Origin: Timema cristinae
Lineage: Eukaryota > Arthropoda > Insecta > Phasmatodea > Timematidae
DNA length: 64,000 nt
Assembly: GCA_039000515.1 (NCBI GenBank)
Contig: JBCFYV010001001.1
Coordinates: 12,885,373 to 12,949,372 of the forward strand
Direction: 5' to 3'
In this document: positions 44,877 through 55,336 of the stretch, in pieces
Layout: each line of letters begins with the position of its first letter
How positions within the stretch are numbered: position 1 is the stretch's first letter
Notes under the pieces: generated by a model
What the model was told of the DNA's origin: nothing
Database searches by the model: none
Seen by the model: the letters and a program-made list of their open reading frames with translations, nothing else
Program-made: the position numbers and the translations under genes

Positions 44877-45479
44877 GTGAGTGAGTGACCCCCCCATCTC
44901 TCCCTTACCTACTGCTCCCCGCACCATGCACCAGTCACATGAGGACAGGGATTGGTCGGCGCAGGGGCACCCTAAGGTCCCCGCCCAGGTCACATTGTTG
45001 TCTGTGTTAACCTAATTAACATCCATCACCGAGATTATCCTCACACTCGTATCACTCTCCTCATGTTGTAATGACATGTTGGCAGGACGGACCCATTGTG
45101 TCAACTGCCACCAAAAGGGCGGGGACTCTTTAACTTCCCCTCCCCCCTTTGTTTCTTTTGTTTTCTTGTTGCATCTCAAAGGACCCCCCTCGATTATACC
45201 TACTCAGATGTATATTCTCAATCCTTGGTTGACTTTGTGGTAAATTTGTTGTGGTTACTATCAAAAATATTTCTTTTCAGCCAACATTAGTAACTTTTTT
45301 TTTTAGCATCACGCCCTTCTATATTAAAAATATTTTAGTAACTTAGTTAAAAACAGAACCTTTTTTTCCTACCGAAGTCAGCCTATATTTTGTGTATGTG
45401 TGTGTTCATCACGTTTAACTAACCTTTCAGGCTGTCTGCATGCTTACACTACTGAGTATAAGGACAAGACAGGTAGTAT
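44383..45479. other. No gene recognised; (GT)n tract and GC-richer patch
   Basis: An R2-like fragment at about 44435-44500 (gtagctgtcacctttaacaa). A (GT)n run at 44834-44875 and a GC-richer region to about 45190. The frames across the GT run translate as VCVCVC or HTHTHT and are not genes. Confidence 0.45.
44834..44875. repeat. (GT)n microsatellite
   Basis: About 19 GT dinucleotides after gcgtgc. A shorter, interrupted GT tract lies at 39830-39862. Confidence 0.95.
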
Positions 45480-45605
45480 TTTATAATAAATATACCCGAA
45501 ATAGCACGGAGAGAGAGTGGGAAAACATTTAGGATAAAATAACGTCATTTCAGACCCCGATTACCCCGTCATCAGTAGTACGGTCTGTTGCGAAGGTGAA
45601 GCCTG
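45480..45605 (-). mobile_element. SINE-B fragment
   Basis: Plus strand gcacggagagagagtgggaa, aaacatttaggataaaataa, gaccccgattaccccgtcat and gtctgttgcgaaggtgaagc: body, B box (damaged) and part of the head in reverse complement. Confidence 0.6.
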
Positions 45606-45859
45606 TAAACAAGGAGTTCTTAAACGCTTTTTTTGTGTGTTATGAACTCGTTTAGTTTTTTAGTCGAATCTATGAACCCCATTTCGGAATCGTCTTTTGA
45701 GAGCATAAAATATATAGTAAAATAAGCTATATGGAAATACAACTATCAAAATATTTACATTTTTTTTATATAATATGTTTTATTCTTTATAAACGCGTTA
45801 AATTGTGAACAAGACATCACATTAAAATATTTGCAAGTTAAGTCTTACATTTTATTTTT

Positions 45860-46247
45860 TTAAGGTGGGGTGAAAATGAAGGTGAGTTAAGGGCAGTGTT
45901 CTTGCAGATTTTATACAAAACATTTTTGTGGGCGAAATAATTAAAATATTGCTCCAGAATAAACATTAGAGTGTAATTTTCTTCACATGATGATATAAAC
46001 AGTTTGTTAAATATCTTTCACTATCATAGTGACATTAGATAAGAAACATTTTTAATGGAAAGGATTGACTATCATTGAATTCTAGGGCATATATTCAAGA
46101 ACTGGTGATATCACCATGTAAATAACATTTTAACTCTATTTTTGTACTGGAGAAATATTTTATTTATTTTGATGAACAAATTGTTTTGACATAAAAATTG
46201 CAAAATATTCCGTCGTTAACTCGCCTTTCCTTCCAGCCCATCTTCAA
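45860..46247. mobile_element. TTAA-flanked foldback element, copy 4
   Basis: 388 bp. Left end TTAA at 45860-45863 followed by ggtggggtg; right end ends cccatc then ttcaa, a mutated TTAA. Arms pair through aaggtgagttaagggcagtg / gttaactcgcctttcc and tttcttcacatgatgatat / atatcaccatgtaaat. Confidence 0.75.
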
Positions 46248-46429
46248 GACAAATTATTGTAAAGGCTGAATAATGTTATTGTAAATATATCAACATTAAC
46301 AAATGTTTATTATTTCCAGACTTCAAGTGTAAAACTTAGTTCCATATTTCAAAAATAATAGTTTAAGAAAATATGACTGTGATGACTTATAAATACGCAG
46401 TGGTAGATCCGGTGATTTTTATTATTTTT

Positions 46430-46692
46430 AAAAATTGGCCTCATGATATAGTAATAATGCCCATGGTTGCTGACTTAGAAGTCCTTGATTCGATCCCGGA
46501 GGGTACCAGAAATTTTCTCAAAAGGGAAATAATCTGCATGGTCACCATGGTTTGGTTGATTAGGTTTAAGTTATTTACTACCATCATCCTCTTATCTTAT
46601 AGGAACATGGAAAGAGGCTCCAATTATACATTCGGGTGTATCATGGTCAGCGGAACTTTCGTACCGGCTAATCTACCTGCTAAACTGATCTA
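46430..46692 (+). mobile_element. SINE-D, second copy
   Basis: Head tggcctcatgatatagtaat, damaged B box (ttgattcgatcccggagg), body tctcaaaagggaaataatct, gcatggtcaccatgg, then ggaacatggaaagaggctcc and taccggctaatctacc. Colinear over its length with 14165-14484 in reverse complement. Tail ends in (ATT)n at 46721-46740. The 106-codon open frame covering it is the SINE itself. Confidence 0.72.
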
Positions 46693-47643
46693 AAGATGAA
46701 TTCAATTCAAACACACCATTATTATTATTATTATTATTAATTTTTTAAAGGGTTTTTTATTTTGGGGGCAATCTTTGTATAAAAAACCATGAATTGTTGA
46801 TTTAAATATTCTCCTATTTATGCATATTTTTTTTCTTTTTAATCTTTGAATAAGGAGCCCTTTTATAATGTTCAGTTAAAAATTTGGAAATATCAACTCA
46901 AAATTCAAACTTTTTTTTATTGCTAGTAAAACTAATTAACACAGTATCAAAAAGTAAATTGGTTTACAAAATATATAAGCATTAGTTGCATTAATAGCAA
47001 ATAGGCTAACCAAATTAAGTACCAATTTATTCTTCTTTTTTAAGTAAATAGAATTTACACACATTTGATAATGAACATTTATCTTTCTGGCATGAAAATA
47101 AATTACAAATATTATAGTCTAGTGTTGCAGACTAAATCTCTTAAAATAAATAAACTTAATAAAATAAAAACTTAAATTTATATCTCATATCATAATAATG
47201 AATGCTAAATTTTATTAAATAGCGCAGTTGTTATAAATGTCAGTGAGCATTAAGAGTAATAAAGTAATATGAAAGTTTTGAGTAAAAAAAATAAACTTTT
47301 CTTTAGCTCAATGATGTAATTGCGCAGTTAAAGATTCGTCACACATGACATGCAATAAACTTTACACCAGAAATATCGTAATTTTAGATATAAATAAAAA
47401 TAAATAATAGCAGCCGCACTGACTTTGTAATGTTGCAATGACTAGATGCATTTTATTGTTGTAAAATATGGTATTACGTGATATTTAATGATACTGTTCC
47501 GGATTAATATCTAAAAATATAATATTGTTTTATTATTTAAAGATTTGAGTTTTAAAATAGCAAGCAATTCCCGGTAAACATAAAAATACTAACTAGTCAA
47601 AGAATGTACAACTTTTATAAGCGCATAGTATTTCACTAGCAAG
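46693..47643. other. No gene recognised
   Basis: Very AT-rich with homopolymer runs. Nothing resembling the families found elsewhere. Confidence 0.45.
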
Positions 47644-48031
47644 TTAAATGTGAGGATGCCGGGAGTGCGAGAAGAGATCAGTGTTTTTGCAGGGTTTTTT
47701 CGATTTTTTTTTTGTTCAAAATAAGTCAAATATTGCTTTTATATCAAAAATAGAGTTTAATTTTCTTCACATAGTAATATCAACAGTTTTTGAATATCCG
47801 TCATGAGCATAGAGTCATTATCTAAAGACCTTTTTAAATGAAGAGAAAAAGTTTTACATGAAATTAATTGCACACCCTTCAGATATCTAGAAACTGTTAA
47901 TAACACAATTTGAAGGGGAAAACAAAATCTCTCTTTGTATACAAGCAACATTTAATTTATTTCTACAAACAATGTTTTGCTATATAAACTGCAAAAACAC
48001 TGGACCTTAACTAGCATCCCCCCCACCTTCA
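47644..48031. mobile_element. TTAA-flanked foldback element, copy 5
   Basis: 388 bp, TTAA at 47644-47647; the right end has ttca in its place at 48028-48031. Arms: agtttaattttcttcacata left, and acacaatttgaagggga.. right, with tttttgaatatccgtcatga / acccttcagatatctag inside. The 64-codon minus frame is part of the palindrome. Confidence 0.75.
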
Positions 48032-48480
48032 TGGTACCGTCCTACGTGAAGTAACAAATGATAACAATGAGATAATTCCTAAGGGAGTGGTGTTTCTAAT
48101 TACTAAAGTTTTGAAACCACTAAAGCTATGCTTAATTAACTTTAAATTTTCTTTTTCGATCATTTTTAGATTTGCTTTTATTAGTTTTTAGGCCTGTCTA
48201 CTAAAGGTTGATTATGGTATTCATTCGATAGGCATATGGAAGGTTGGACTTTGTTTATAAAAAAAAGTATTTTTCTGTCGTAAGAGGGGATAGGTGAGAG
48301 TGAACTAAATTAATTGTATTTTTATTTAATAAATAATAACATATATTTGAATTGGATACGTATAATGACACTGGTTAACAGCTATTTTGCATCTGGTGTG
48401 TGATACTTCAAATAATATATTTTGTTGTAGAATCTGAATCTGGCTTCGGAAATGCTCTCTCAGTTAAGGTTTTTACTATT
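48032..48480. other. No gene recognised
   Basis: AT-rich spacer between the foldback element and the leader of the decayed gene-family copy. One GC-poor poly-A/T region, no repeat match. Confidence 0.4.
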
Positions 48481-48858
48481 TTTTACTATTATTTTTAGAT
48501 TTTTGTGTTGTTTGTGTTCTCTTTTTTTAAATGAATTATCACTAATTATGCTAGTTGCACTCTGTATTTGGATGAAATATATGATGGAAGAAGTTCTAAA
48601 AATAGTCACTAGATGGCAGGGCAATTAGTTGAGGGGGAATGGTATTGCCATTGGCCGTTAGCGGTGACTCAGCTAGCCAGCCACGTTAGCCCTGCTATTA
48701 GTGCGCGTTGAAACGTGGATGGTATTAGTCACTTTGTGTATTTCTCTTTATTATACCTTGGTTTGTGTTATTGTGTGTTTTTGATTTTCCTGTGTGAACT
48801 AGTGAGACGTTCTAATATTTTTTAAGTATAGTTAGTACAGTGATCTTAACGTAATGGC
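48481..48858 (+). other. Probable leader of the gene-family copy, up to its original start codon
   Basis: Ends with ttaacgtaatggc (48846-48858), duplicated after the SINE at 49153-49165. Joining across the SINE shows that this DNA lay immediately upstream of the ATG before the insertion. It contains cactagatggcagggcaatt and a GC-richer part (gcggtgactcagctagccag), then T-rich sequence. Whether it is a 5' UTR or the element's promoter cannot be told. Confidence 0.5.
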
Positions 48859-49152
48859 GGTGACCTGGTAGTCTAGGGGTAAGGTGTCAGACTTCTATGC
48901 TGGCGGCCGGGGTTCGATCCTCGGTCCCGGCACAGATTTATCTGATTTCCAAACCCTTCCTACACCTCTGACAAGACATCTTGTTAATGTGTGGAATGCC
49001 AGGTCGCCACCGTGGTTCGGATTCCACGTTAAACTGTAGGTCCTTCATTTCATCTCACAATCACCCTACCATTACACATTAGCGTAAGTGCGTATAACCC
49101 GAACGGGTAGTAAGACGCGGTGCTAATAATATAATAATAATAATAATAATAA
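48859..49152 (+). mobile_element. SINE-A, full length, inserted at a start codon
   Basis: Complete copy: ggtgacctggtagtctaggg (A box), ggggttcgatcctcggtccc (B box, consensus), type-A body with gtggttcggattccac, and tail gtataacccgaacgggtag, taagacgcggtgct, (AAT)n. Exact 13-bp duplication ttaacgtaatggc on both sides. The duplicated site contains the ATG of the downstream frame, leaving one ATG at 48854 and one at 49161. Confidence 0.95.
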
Positions 49153-49160
49153 TTAACGTA

Positions 49161-50815
49161 ATGGCAAATGCTAAACTTGGTCTTTGTGTAAACCACCCCG
49201 ATAACGTTTGCTATGTGTGTGATAAGTTCACTCCAAAAACCCCAAAAAAGCCAATCACTGATTTATTTAAGAAGGTTTGTAAACTGTACTTTGATATACT
49301 CTTGGAGATCAGGATAAACCTTTTACCCCTCATACTGCTTGCATAACCTGCACAACTACCCTTATAGAATGGATGAAAGGAAACCGCTGAGCCGTATGCT
49401 GTTCCCATGGTTTGGTGCGAGCCAAAAGATCATATGGACTGTTATTTTTGCCTGACAAATATTGCAGGACACTCCAGTAAAACTAAACATACAATTAAAC
49501 ATCCTAATATTCTTCAGTGCATATGCCTGTGCCTAATGGGTAAGGTTTACCTGCTCGTGCTTGTCACTTGCAAACTACTGCACCAGCACCATCAGAGGAA
49601 AGTGAATCAGAAGATGAACAACCTTTAGAAGAGTACCTCCCTGAAACTCATGACAGATCACCTCACCTCATAGAACAAAAAGAACTGAACGATCTGGTCC
49701 GTGATTTGAAACTAAACAGCAAACTGAACTGTTGGGTTCTAGACTGCAACAATGGAACCTTCTAGAGCAAGGTATACAGATTTAAAGTTTTAGAACAAGA
49801 AATAGCTGTTTGTCTGGATATTTTGAAATGAAGAATTCAATGTGTGTGTGCACATACGTGAATGGTTTGTTGACGGAGTTGAATGTTCAACACAATCCAC
49901 ATGAGTGGAGAATATTTATTGATTCATCTAAAGCAAACTTAAAAGCTGTACTATTGAATAATGGCAACAAACTTCCATCAGTGCCTTTGGTGCATTCAGT
50001 GGACAAGATGGAATCTTATGAAAGTATGGTTTTGCTGATGGAGGCAATCATATATAAAGATCATGAGTGGCAGATATGCTGTGATTTAAAAGTTGTCGCA
50101 CTGCTTACAGGTTTACAGGGTTGATTCACCAAATAATTTTTTTTTATGCTTGTGGGACAGCCGAGACACCAAGAACCACTACAAAGTCAAGGAATGGCCT
50201 ATGAAAAAATTATACATGGCTGGAAAGGAAAATGTGAAATTTACTCCATTGGTTGAGCCGAGTAAAGTCATTTTGCCTCCACTTCATATAAAGTTAGGCT
50301 TGATGGAGGACTTTGTAAAAACAATTGATAAAGAAGGTAAGCGTTTAATAACTAAAAAAAAAAGTTTCCCAAGTTGAGTGAAGCAAAGCTAAAAGAAGGT
50401 ATATTTATTGGGCCACAAAGTAGGGCATTGTTGAAAGATTCAACCTTTTATGCTAAGATTACAAATATCAAGTTAGTTTCATAGCCATTGTTCACGGCTT
50501 TTTGGGCAACAGAAGAGACGATAAATATGTGTTTATAGGGAGTGGTCTATTGGACAACTACAAGAACATGGGGTGTAGAATGTCACAAAAATTCACTTTT
50601 TACACTCGCATCTTGACTTATTCCAAGAAAATTGTGGTTCTGTTAGTGACGAACAGGGTGAAAGCTTTTACCAAGATATCCTGACCAAGGAGCATCGTTA
50701 CCAAGGATACTGGAACCCTTTGATGATGGGCGATTACTGTTGGTTTCCATTTAAGGAGACTGATGAAACATCTTACTAAAGAAAAGCATTGTCATCCCAT
50801 TTTGTCAAAGAAAAA
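49161..50815 (+). pseudogene. Decayed member of an arthropod multicopy protein family (CVNHPDN..CYVC type)
   Basis: Function of the family is unknown to me; near-copies are abundant in insect and spider predictions (from memory). Pieces in family order: LCVNHPDNVCYVCDKFTPK (N-terminal paired cysteines), MVWCEPKDHMDCYFCLTNIA (second cysteine pair), an acidic linker SEESESEDEQPLEEY, LNDLVRDLKLNSKL, NPHEWRIFIDSSKANLKAVL, DHEWQICCDLKVVALLTGLQ, FFLCLWDSRDTKNHYKVKEW, LPPLHIKLGLMEDFVKTIDK, GNRRDDKYVF and finally HRYQGYWNPLMMGDYCW. Disabling changes: frame changes near 49290 and 49395, stops at about 49388 and 49533, more shifts near 49740, 50120 and 50370, and a missing block after 50460. Intronless over 1.65 kb, consistent with a retrocopy or transposon. 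No terminal repeats seen. Confidence 0.85.
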
Positions 50816-51654
50816 TGACAATAAACTTTGTAAATATTAATATCATGGCTTAATGTGGATAATTTTAGCGCTTTTTGTTGGTTTAAATTAGTTTTTTACG
50901 CTATTAAGAAAACATAGGTGAGTATTGAGGGCTATGTTTTGTTTGTATTAACAATGGTAAATAGTTGCTAATGTAGTATTATTGTATTTGTATTTGTGCT
51001 GTGTATCTTGTACATGTGACATAATAGAGATAATCTTATTTTTTTTCCATTGAATTCATTAGTTATATCCACCCATTTACAAACCAGATACATGAACAAA
51101 AGTCTCAATTTGTTGACCAGTGTATAATTGGCCATGGTTGAAAACGCACTTGGATCAATAGATACCGGTCATGTCCAAGGTTTGACCTTATAACCTATTA
51201 GTAGTAAAATAATAGTTGTAGTTAATAGTAATTGAGAACCGTTCAACTGGTAACTATCCACCTTTCAAAATTCTGGGGGTGTCAGCGTATACAGGTGCCA
51301 AATCGATTCTCGATAAGAAAGATACTTTCCATGAAGATAAACCTGTTATAATTTTTGCATGAATAAGATTTTTATCCGAAACGGGTCAGTGCTAGGCAGT
51401 TTCATTATAATGGCACGGTTTAGTATTTGAGTACCCAAGGATAGTTATTATATATGGTTTAATTTTAAGTTTAATAATGTAGCGGTACTTCTAAGGGCGT
51501 CACTTAAAAAAAATGGATAGTTGTCTTTTTCCTGGTCATTCTTACAGACTATTGAGCTCCCACCTATGATACAACAGACTTCTCCTTCTAAAATATGCGA
51601 TACCTTCTAGTTTATATGACCAACTTTGTCATATCGTGGACATATAATGTATAT
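50816..51654. other. No gene recognised; likely 3' flank of the pseudogene at first
   Basis: Starts with aaaatgacaataaactttgt, which could include the family's 3' UTR (aataaa at about 50820). The remainder is AT-rich with no repeat match. Confidence 0.35.
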
Positions 51655-51760
51655 TTAATTAGTTGATAAATTATACCTGGACACTTAACCCCGTATTCAA
51701 TTCTCATTTGCAGGTGTCATTTTTCAATCAATTAAATATATTAATTTATTTGATACAATA
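51655..51760. repeat. Second copy of the 63.7-kb inverted-repeat element core
   Basis: ttatacctggacacttaacc and ggtgtcatttttcaatcaat match gatacctggacactgaaatc and aggtgtcatttttcaatctc in the reverse complement of 63655-63844. Here the arms are short and diverged. Confidence 0.45.
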
Positions 51761-51810
51761 TTATAAGTTTGATGATATTAGGAATAAACGTCCGCGTTTA
51801 TTTTAGTTGA

Positions 51811-52082
51811 TTATTAGCACCGCGTCTTAATACCCGTTCGGTGTTTACGCACTTACGCTAATGTGTAATGGAAGGGTGATTGTGAGATGAAATGAAGGAC
51901 CTACAGTTTAACGTGGAATTCGAACCACGGTGGAGACCTGGCATTCCCCACATTCACAAGAAGTCTTGTCAGAGGTGAAGGAAGGGTTTGGTAATCAGAT
52001 AAATCTTTGCCGGGACCGAGGATTGAACCCCGGCCGCCAGCATAGAAGTCTGACACCTTACCCCTAGCCCACCAGGTCACCT
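51811..52082 (-). mobile_element. SINE-A, full length
   Basis: Tail gcaccgcgtcttaatacccg, body with gtggaattcgaaccacggtg, B box ggattgaaccccggccgc, A-box region cctagcccaccaggtcacc. A near-duplication ttattttagtt / ttactttagtt flanks it, 10 of 11 matching. Its 5' end is 18 bp from foldback copy 6. Confidence 0.9.
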
Positions 52083-52100
52083 TACTTTAGTTAGCATGGA

Positions 52101-52495
52101 TTAAGTTGGGAGAGTAGGGAACGCTTGTTTAGTGGAGAATTTTGGCAGTTTTCACATACAAACTTTGTTTTTTGTTCAAAATAAATCGAATATTTCTCCA
52201 GTAGAAAACATATAAATTAATTTTTTTCACATGTTGATACCAGCAGTTTTTGAATATCTGTCAAGGATATTCTGGAATTTAATGACAACTTTTTCTCTTC
52301 ATTTAAAAAGTTTGTCATCTAATGCCACTATGCTCTTTACAGCTATTCAACAACTGTTGATATCACCATGTGAATAAAATTTAAATCTATACTAGTACTA
52401 AAGCAATATTTTATTTATTTTGGTTAAACAAGTTTTGCCAAAAAAAATTGCTAAAACACTTTCCTTAACTCATGCTTTCTACACTCCCACATTAA
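52101..52495. mobile_element. TTAA-flanked foldback element, copy 6
   Basis: 395 bp, TTAA at 52101-52104 and 52492-52495. Arms pair through gttgggagagtagggaacgc / gctttctacactcccaca, aaaataaatcgaatatttct / aatattttatttatttt and cacatgttgatacc / atatcaccatgtga. Both TTAA sites are intact. Confidence 0.82.
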
Positions 52496-53394
52496 CCAAA
52501 AAATATAAGCATATAAAACGTAATTTAGTGCAACACACTAAATACAAATTTGTTCAAAGGTTCGCTAAACCTTTTTTCCACTTCCCAGCAATCTAGAGAA
52601 CCCAATATAAAATTCTTCGTGACCATAATTCAAGAAGAAAGCGTTAAAAGTTTTGGGCACTTAAAATTTATCAGTATAGTATTTATTCCGCACCTTTGAA
52701 CAACATGACAGAAACGAGGGTGGTTTAAGTACAAATTTACGAGGATGTCAAATGTGCTATTATTATGGAAGATAAATTTTCAGTGAAATTTGCGGTTTAA
52801 AATGTTTTGTTTTTTTATATTCAAGAGAACCATAAGTCGTAAACAGATCAACTTTTATTTTAGAGGTCTTGTCATCTTTTGTTTGAGATACAGCAAGTAA
52901 TACGGTACCTATTTATTTATTTATGTTTCTGAATGTTGTAATGGTTTGATTTTCTTTCTTATTAATGTAAACATATGCCAGTGGGTATTTTGTAAGTCAT
53001 GCTAGAAGCACCACTCGACCAAACACGAGAATGTTACGGGAAACTGAGTGAGCAAGCAACTCTCTCAGAGTTAGTAACAAACAAATCGAACCTATAAACT
53101 TCAAAGATTTTATAATTTCAACCACTTACATTTTTATTTGAATTTTGTACCTTCTATAGTCAATATAAAAACACTCCGTGACATCAGCTCATAATCGAGC
53201 AATACGACCGAGCAACCACACTATGTTGGCGAAGATAGTGCCAACTTCTGGGGATAGAAGGTGGCATGTGGCTAGTACAACGAACCCTCCTGCCACTAAT
53301 ATCAGTTCTCTAGACTGGAACTGCTACTTTTTTTTTCTATTAAATTAGCTCCTTATTTGTCTTCATGAAGCTGACTGAGTTGACCCGGTTCTAG
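52496..53394. other. No gene recognised
   Basis: AT-rich with moderately GC-richer sequence from 53180 to 53390. No repeat match or sustained frame. Confidence 0.4.
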
Positions 53395-53495
53395 ACCCAC
53401 CGTACCACAGAAAATAGGGAAAGCACCTGGGATTGAGCCAGAGACCTACGGATCTGTAGCCAGGAGATCTGACCACTAGACAACAAAGACACAAT
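53395..53495 (-). mobile_element. SINE-D-like head fragment
   Basis: Reverse complement reads ttgttgtctagtggtcagat, ctcctggctacagatccg, then a weak B box (tctggctcaatcccagg). It matches the SINE-D head (ggtatagtggttagaacacc, ggttatagatttc) without the body. Confidence 0.5.
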
Positions 53496-53954
53496 CAATA
53501 TAATCCCTTTAAAGAGTAAACATAAAGCTATAACCCCAACAAGCATGGCGACCCCACCCGAAACATGCCACGATCTCGGAAAGCGTCGCGAACCACAGGC
53601 TGGAAACCACTGGACTAACTTATCATAGCGGCAAACTCTCTACACATCCGACACTATCCTCGGAAGGATGATCTCAAAACCAATTGGATCATAATTTTAA
53701 GTAACTGAATTAGTTCTAGAACAAGGTTTATCAAGACTTTTATAATTATTCAGTGGCGTGACGTGGCCGGTTGCCCCGGTAGGCACAGTTAGTTTATACT
53801 TTACCTTTGAACTGTTCTCATCACTCATTGAACGCTCATTGGTCAGGTATCAACAAACATACATTTCCCATGGGAGAAATGTAGATCAAATCCTAGATAT
53901 TATTGGTTAACAGTGATTCAAGTAGGTGAGAACGTATCATAGGTATTTTTTTTA

Positions 53955-54413
53955 TATTCGTGTCTCACTACCTGTTCAGGTTAGACTCATCTACAGTAGA
54001 CCCGTGGCTTCTTTGGTGCTGACTGACAGCTCACAACTGACTTCTGACAGTCAACATTTAGGTATATACCTAAATTTTGACTGACAGGAGTGACAGCTAC
54101 TAAACACATGTTTTTTCAGATCATATGTTTTGGCGTAGGGATATATAATTTGGTCTGGTAACTTTTCATAGCTGTCAGTCAGCACCAAAGAAGCCATGGG
54201 GCTACAGTATGATGGCTACTCTAATGGGGCAGGGATCAGGAAGACAGCATTTTAGAGGTGATCTACCCGCATTTATGTGTCAGGAGAGTGAGAAACCTTT
54301 GAGAGAAAACCACTCTCAGTATACCCGACCAAGATTCAAACCCCGATCTCCCTGTGATCAGCAGGCCAGTCTAGCGTGAGAGTGATGCCTAAGACCGTTC
54401 GGCCATTGAGGCG
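53955..54413 (-). mobile_element. SINE-B, split by a MITE
   Basis: Plus strand: ttcgtgtctcactacctgtt and ttagactcatctacagta (3' tail), interruption at 53999-54202, then tgatggctactctaatgggg, tctacccgcatttatgtgtc, B box aagattcaaaccccgatctc and head accgttcggccattgaggcg. Joining the two sides restores the SINE tail-body boundary. Confidence 0.8.
53999..54202. mobile_element. 204-bp MITE nested in a SINE
   Basis: Inverted ends gacccgtggcttctttggtg and, in reverse complement on the right, gccccatggcttctttggtg, continuing ctgactgacagct on both sides (over 30 bp). Inner parts are also inverted (aactgacttctgacagtcaa / ttttgactgacaggag). Target duplication tacagta (7 bp) at 53992-53998 and 54203-54209. 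Family unknown. Confidence 0.88.
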
Positions 54414-54439
54414 TATATATACAATACTAACAAGTTCTT

Positions 54440-54675
54440 ACCCACCTCGGTGGTATAGTTGGCTAACGTGCTAGTTTTGTGTTGAGCCAGACTGCTGAGG
54501 ACGGGGAGATTGAGGCTCGAATCTCGGTCGAGTGAACTGGGAAGAGGGGGAGGATTTCTAAATTGTTTTCCACTCTACCGCCACGCAAATGTGGGTTAAC
54601 TTCCTATAAATTCAACCTTTCCCATCCCTAATACACCATCGTAATTAGTACTTAAGCTTATAACCTGAAAGGATA
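54440..54675 (+). mobile_element. SINE-C, nearly full length
   Basis: Head cacctcggtggtatagttgg, ctaacgtgctagttttgtgt, tgagccagactgctgaggac, B box aggctcgaatctcggtcga, body cacgcaaatgtgggttaac, tail cttataacctgaaaggatag g. It is the head-to-tail neighbour of the split SINE at 53955 in the opposite orientation. Confidence 0.83.
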
Positions 54676-54704
54676 GGCGCGCTCTATAAAGAGAGTGTGA
54701 ACTC

Positions 54705-54840
54705 TTCTGGGTTGATTTGCCGATTTTGGTGAGGCTGGGGGTTTGAATCCCGGTTGGCGTACAGAAGGAGGTTTTGTTTAAAGGTTTTACACTCTATATT
54801 TAAATGAGGATGCATTTCCTTTAAATTCTTGATTAGTCAT
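54705..54840 (+). mobile_element. SINE-B/C fragment without tail
   Basis: B box gggggtttgaatcccggttg, then gtacagaaggaggttttgtt and body tatatttaaatgaggatgca. The head before the B box is degenerate. Confidence 0.55.
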
Positions 54841-55336
54841 TCATATTTCAAATAATATACATTTGCGAGTATCGGGTGAGAATTAAGACGACAAGGACAA
54901 TAAGTAAAACGATAGTAAAATCTGTATATGAAGGTCGCCACGCGGACGTTCAGCTCTAATGTAATATTTAATCATACGATGTATTATTTCAAAATTTGAC
55001 TCCCACCAATATAAAGTTGAAATATTCTAGCAGGGCTGTTTCCTTAACCACAATACAGCTTAAGTCTTATTTATAGAAAATGATGTGTGAAAATGTGACA
55101 TTAGCTCTTTTTTCAACGACATTTAAGCTTATTTACGGAGCTATGAGACTAAGATTGATATGAAAAAAGGGTTCTAAGCGTATCATTCCTCTGAAAACAA
55201 AAACATTGTTTGATAGGCTCACGATAATGTTAAGATCTTTAAGAACTAGAAGCTGGTTTTTTGCTTTACCTGAAGATATAAAATGTTTAGTATCATTTCT
55301 CTCTTTCTTATTAAAATTACACAGGGTAGTTGAAGG

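Noticed and set aside
44691..44993. Opposing frames with runs of VCVCVC or HTHTHT
   Set aside because: Translation of a (GT)n microsatellite.
46373..46693. A 106-codon plus-strand frame
   Set aside because: Coincides with the SINE-D copy shared with 14.2-14.5 kb, where the frame is not preserved.
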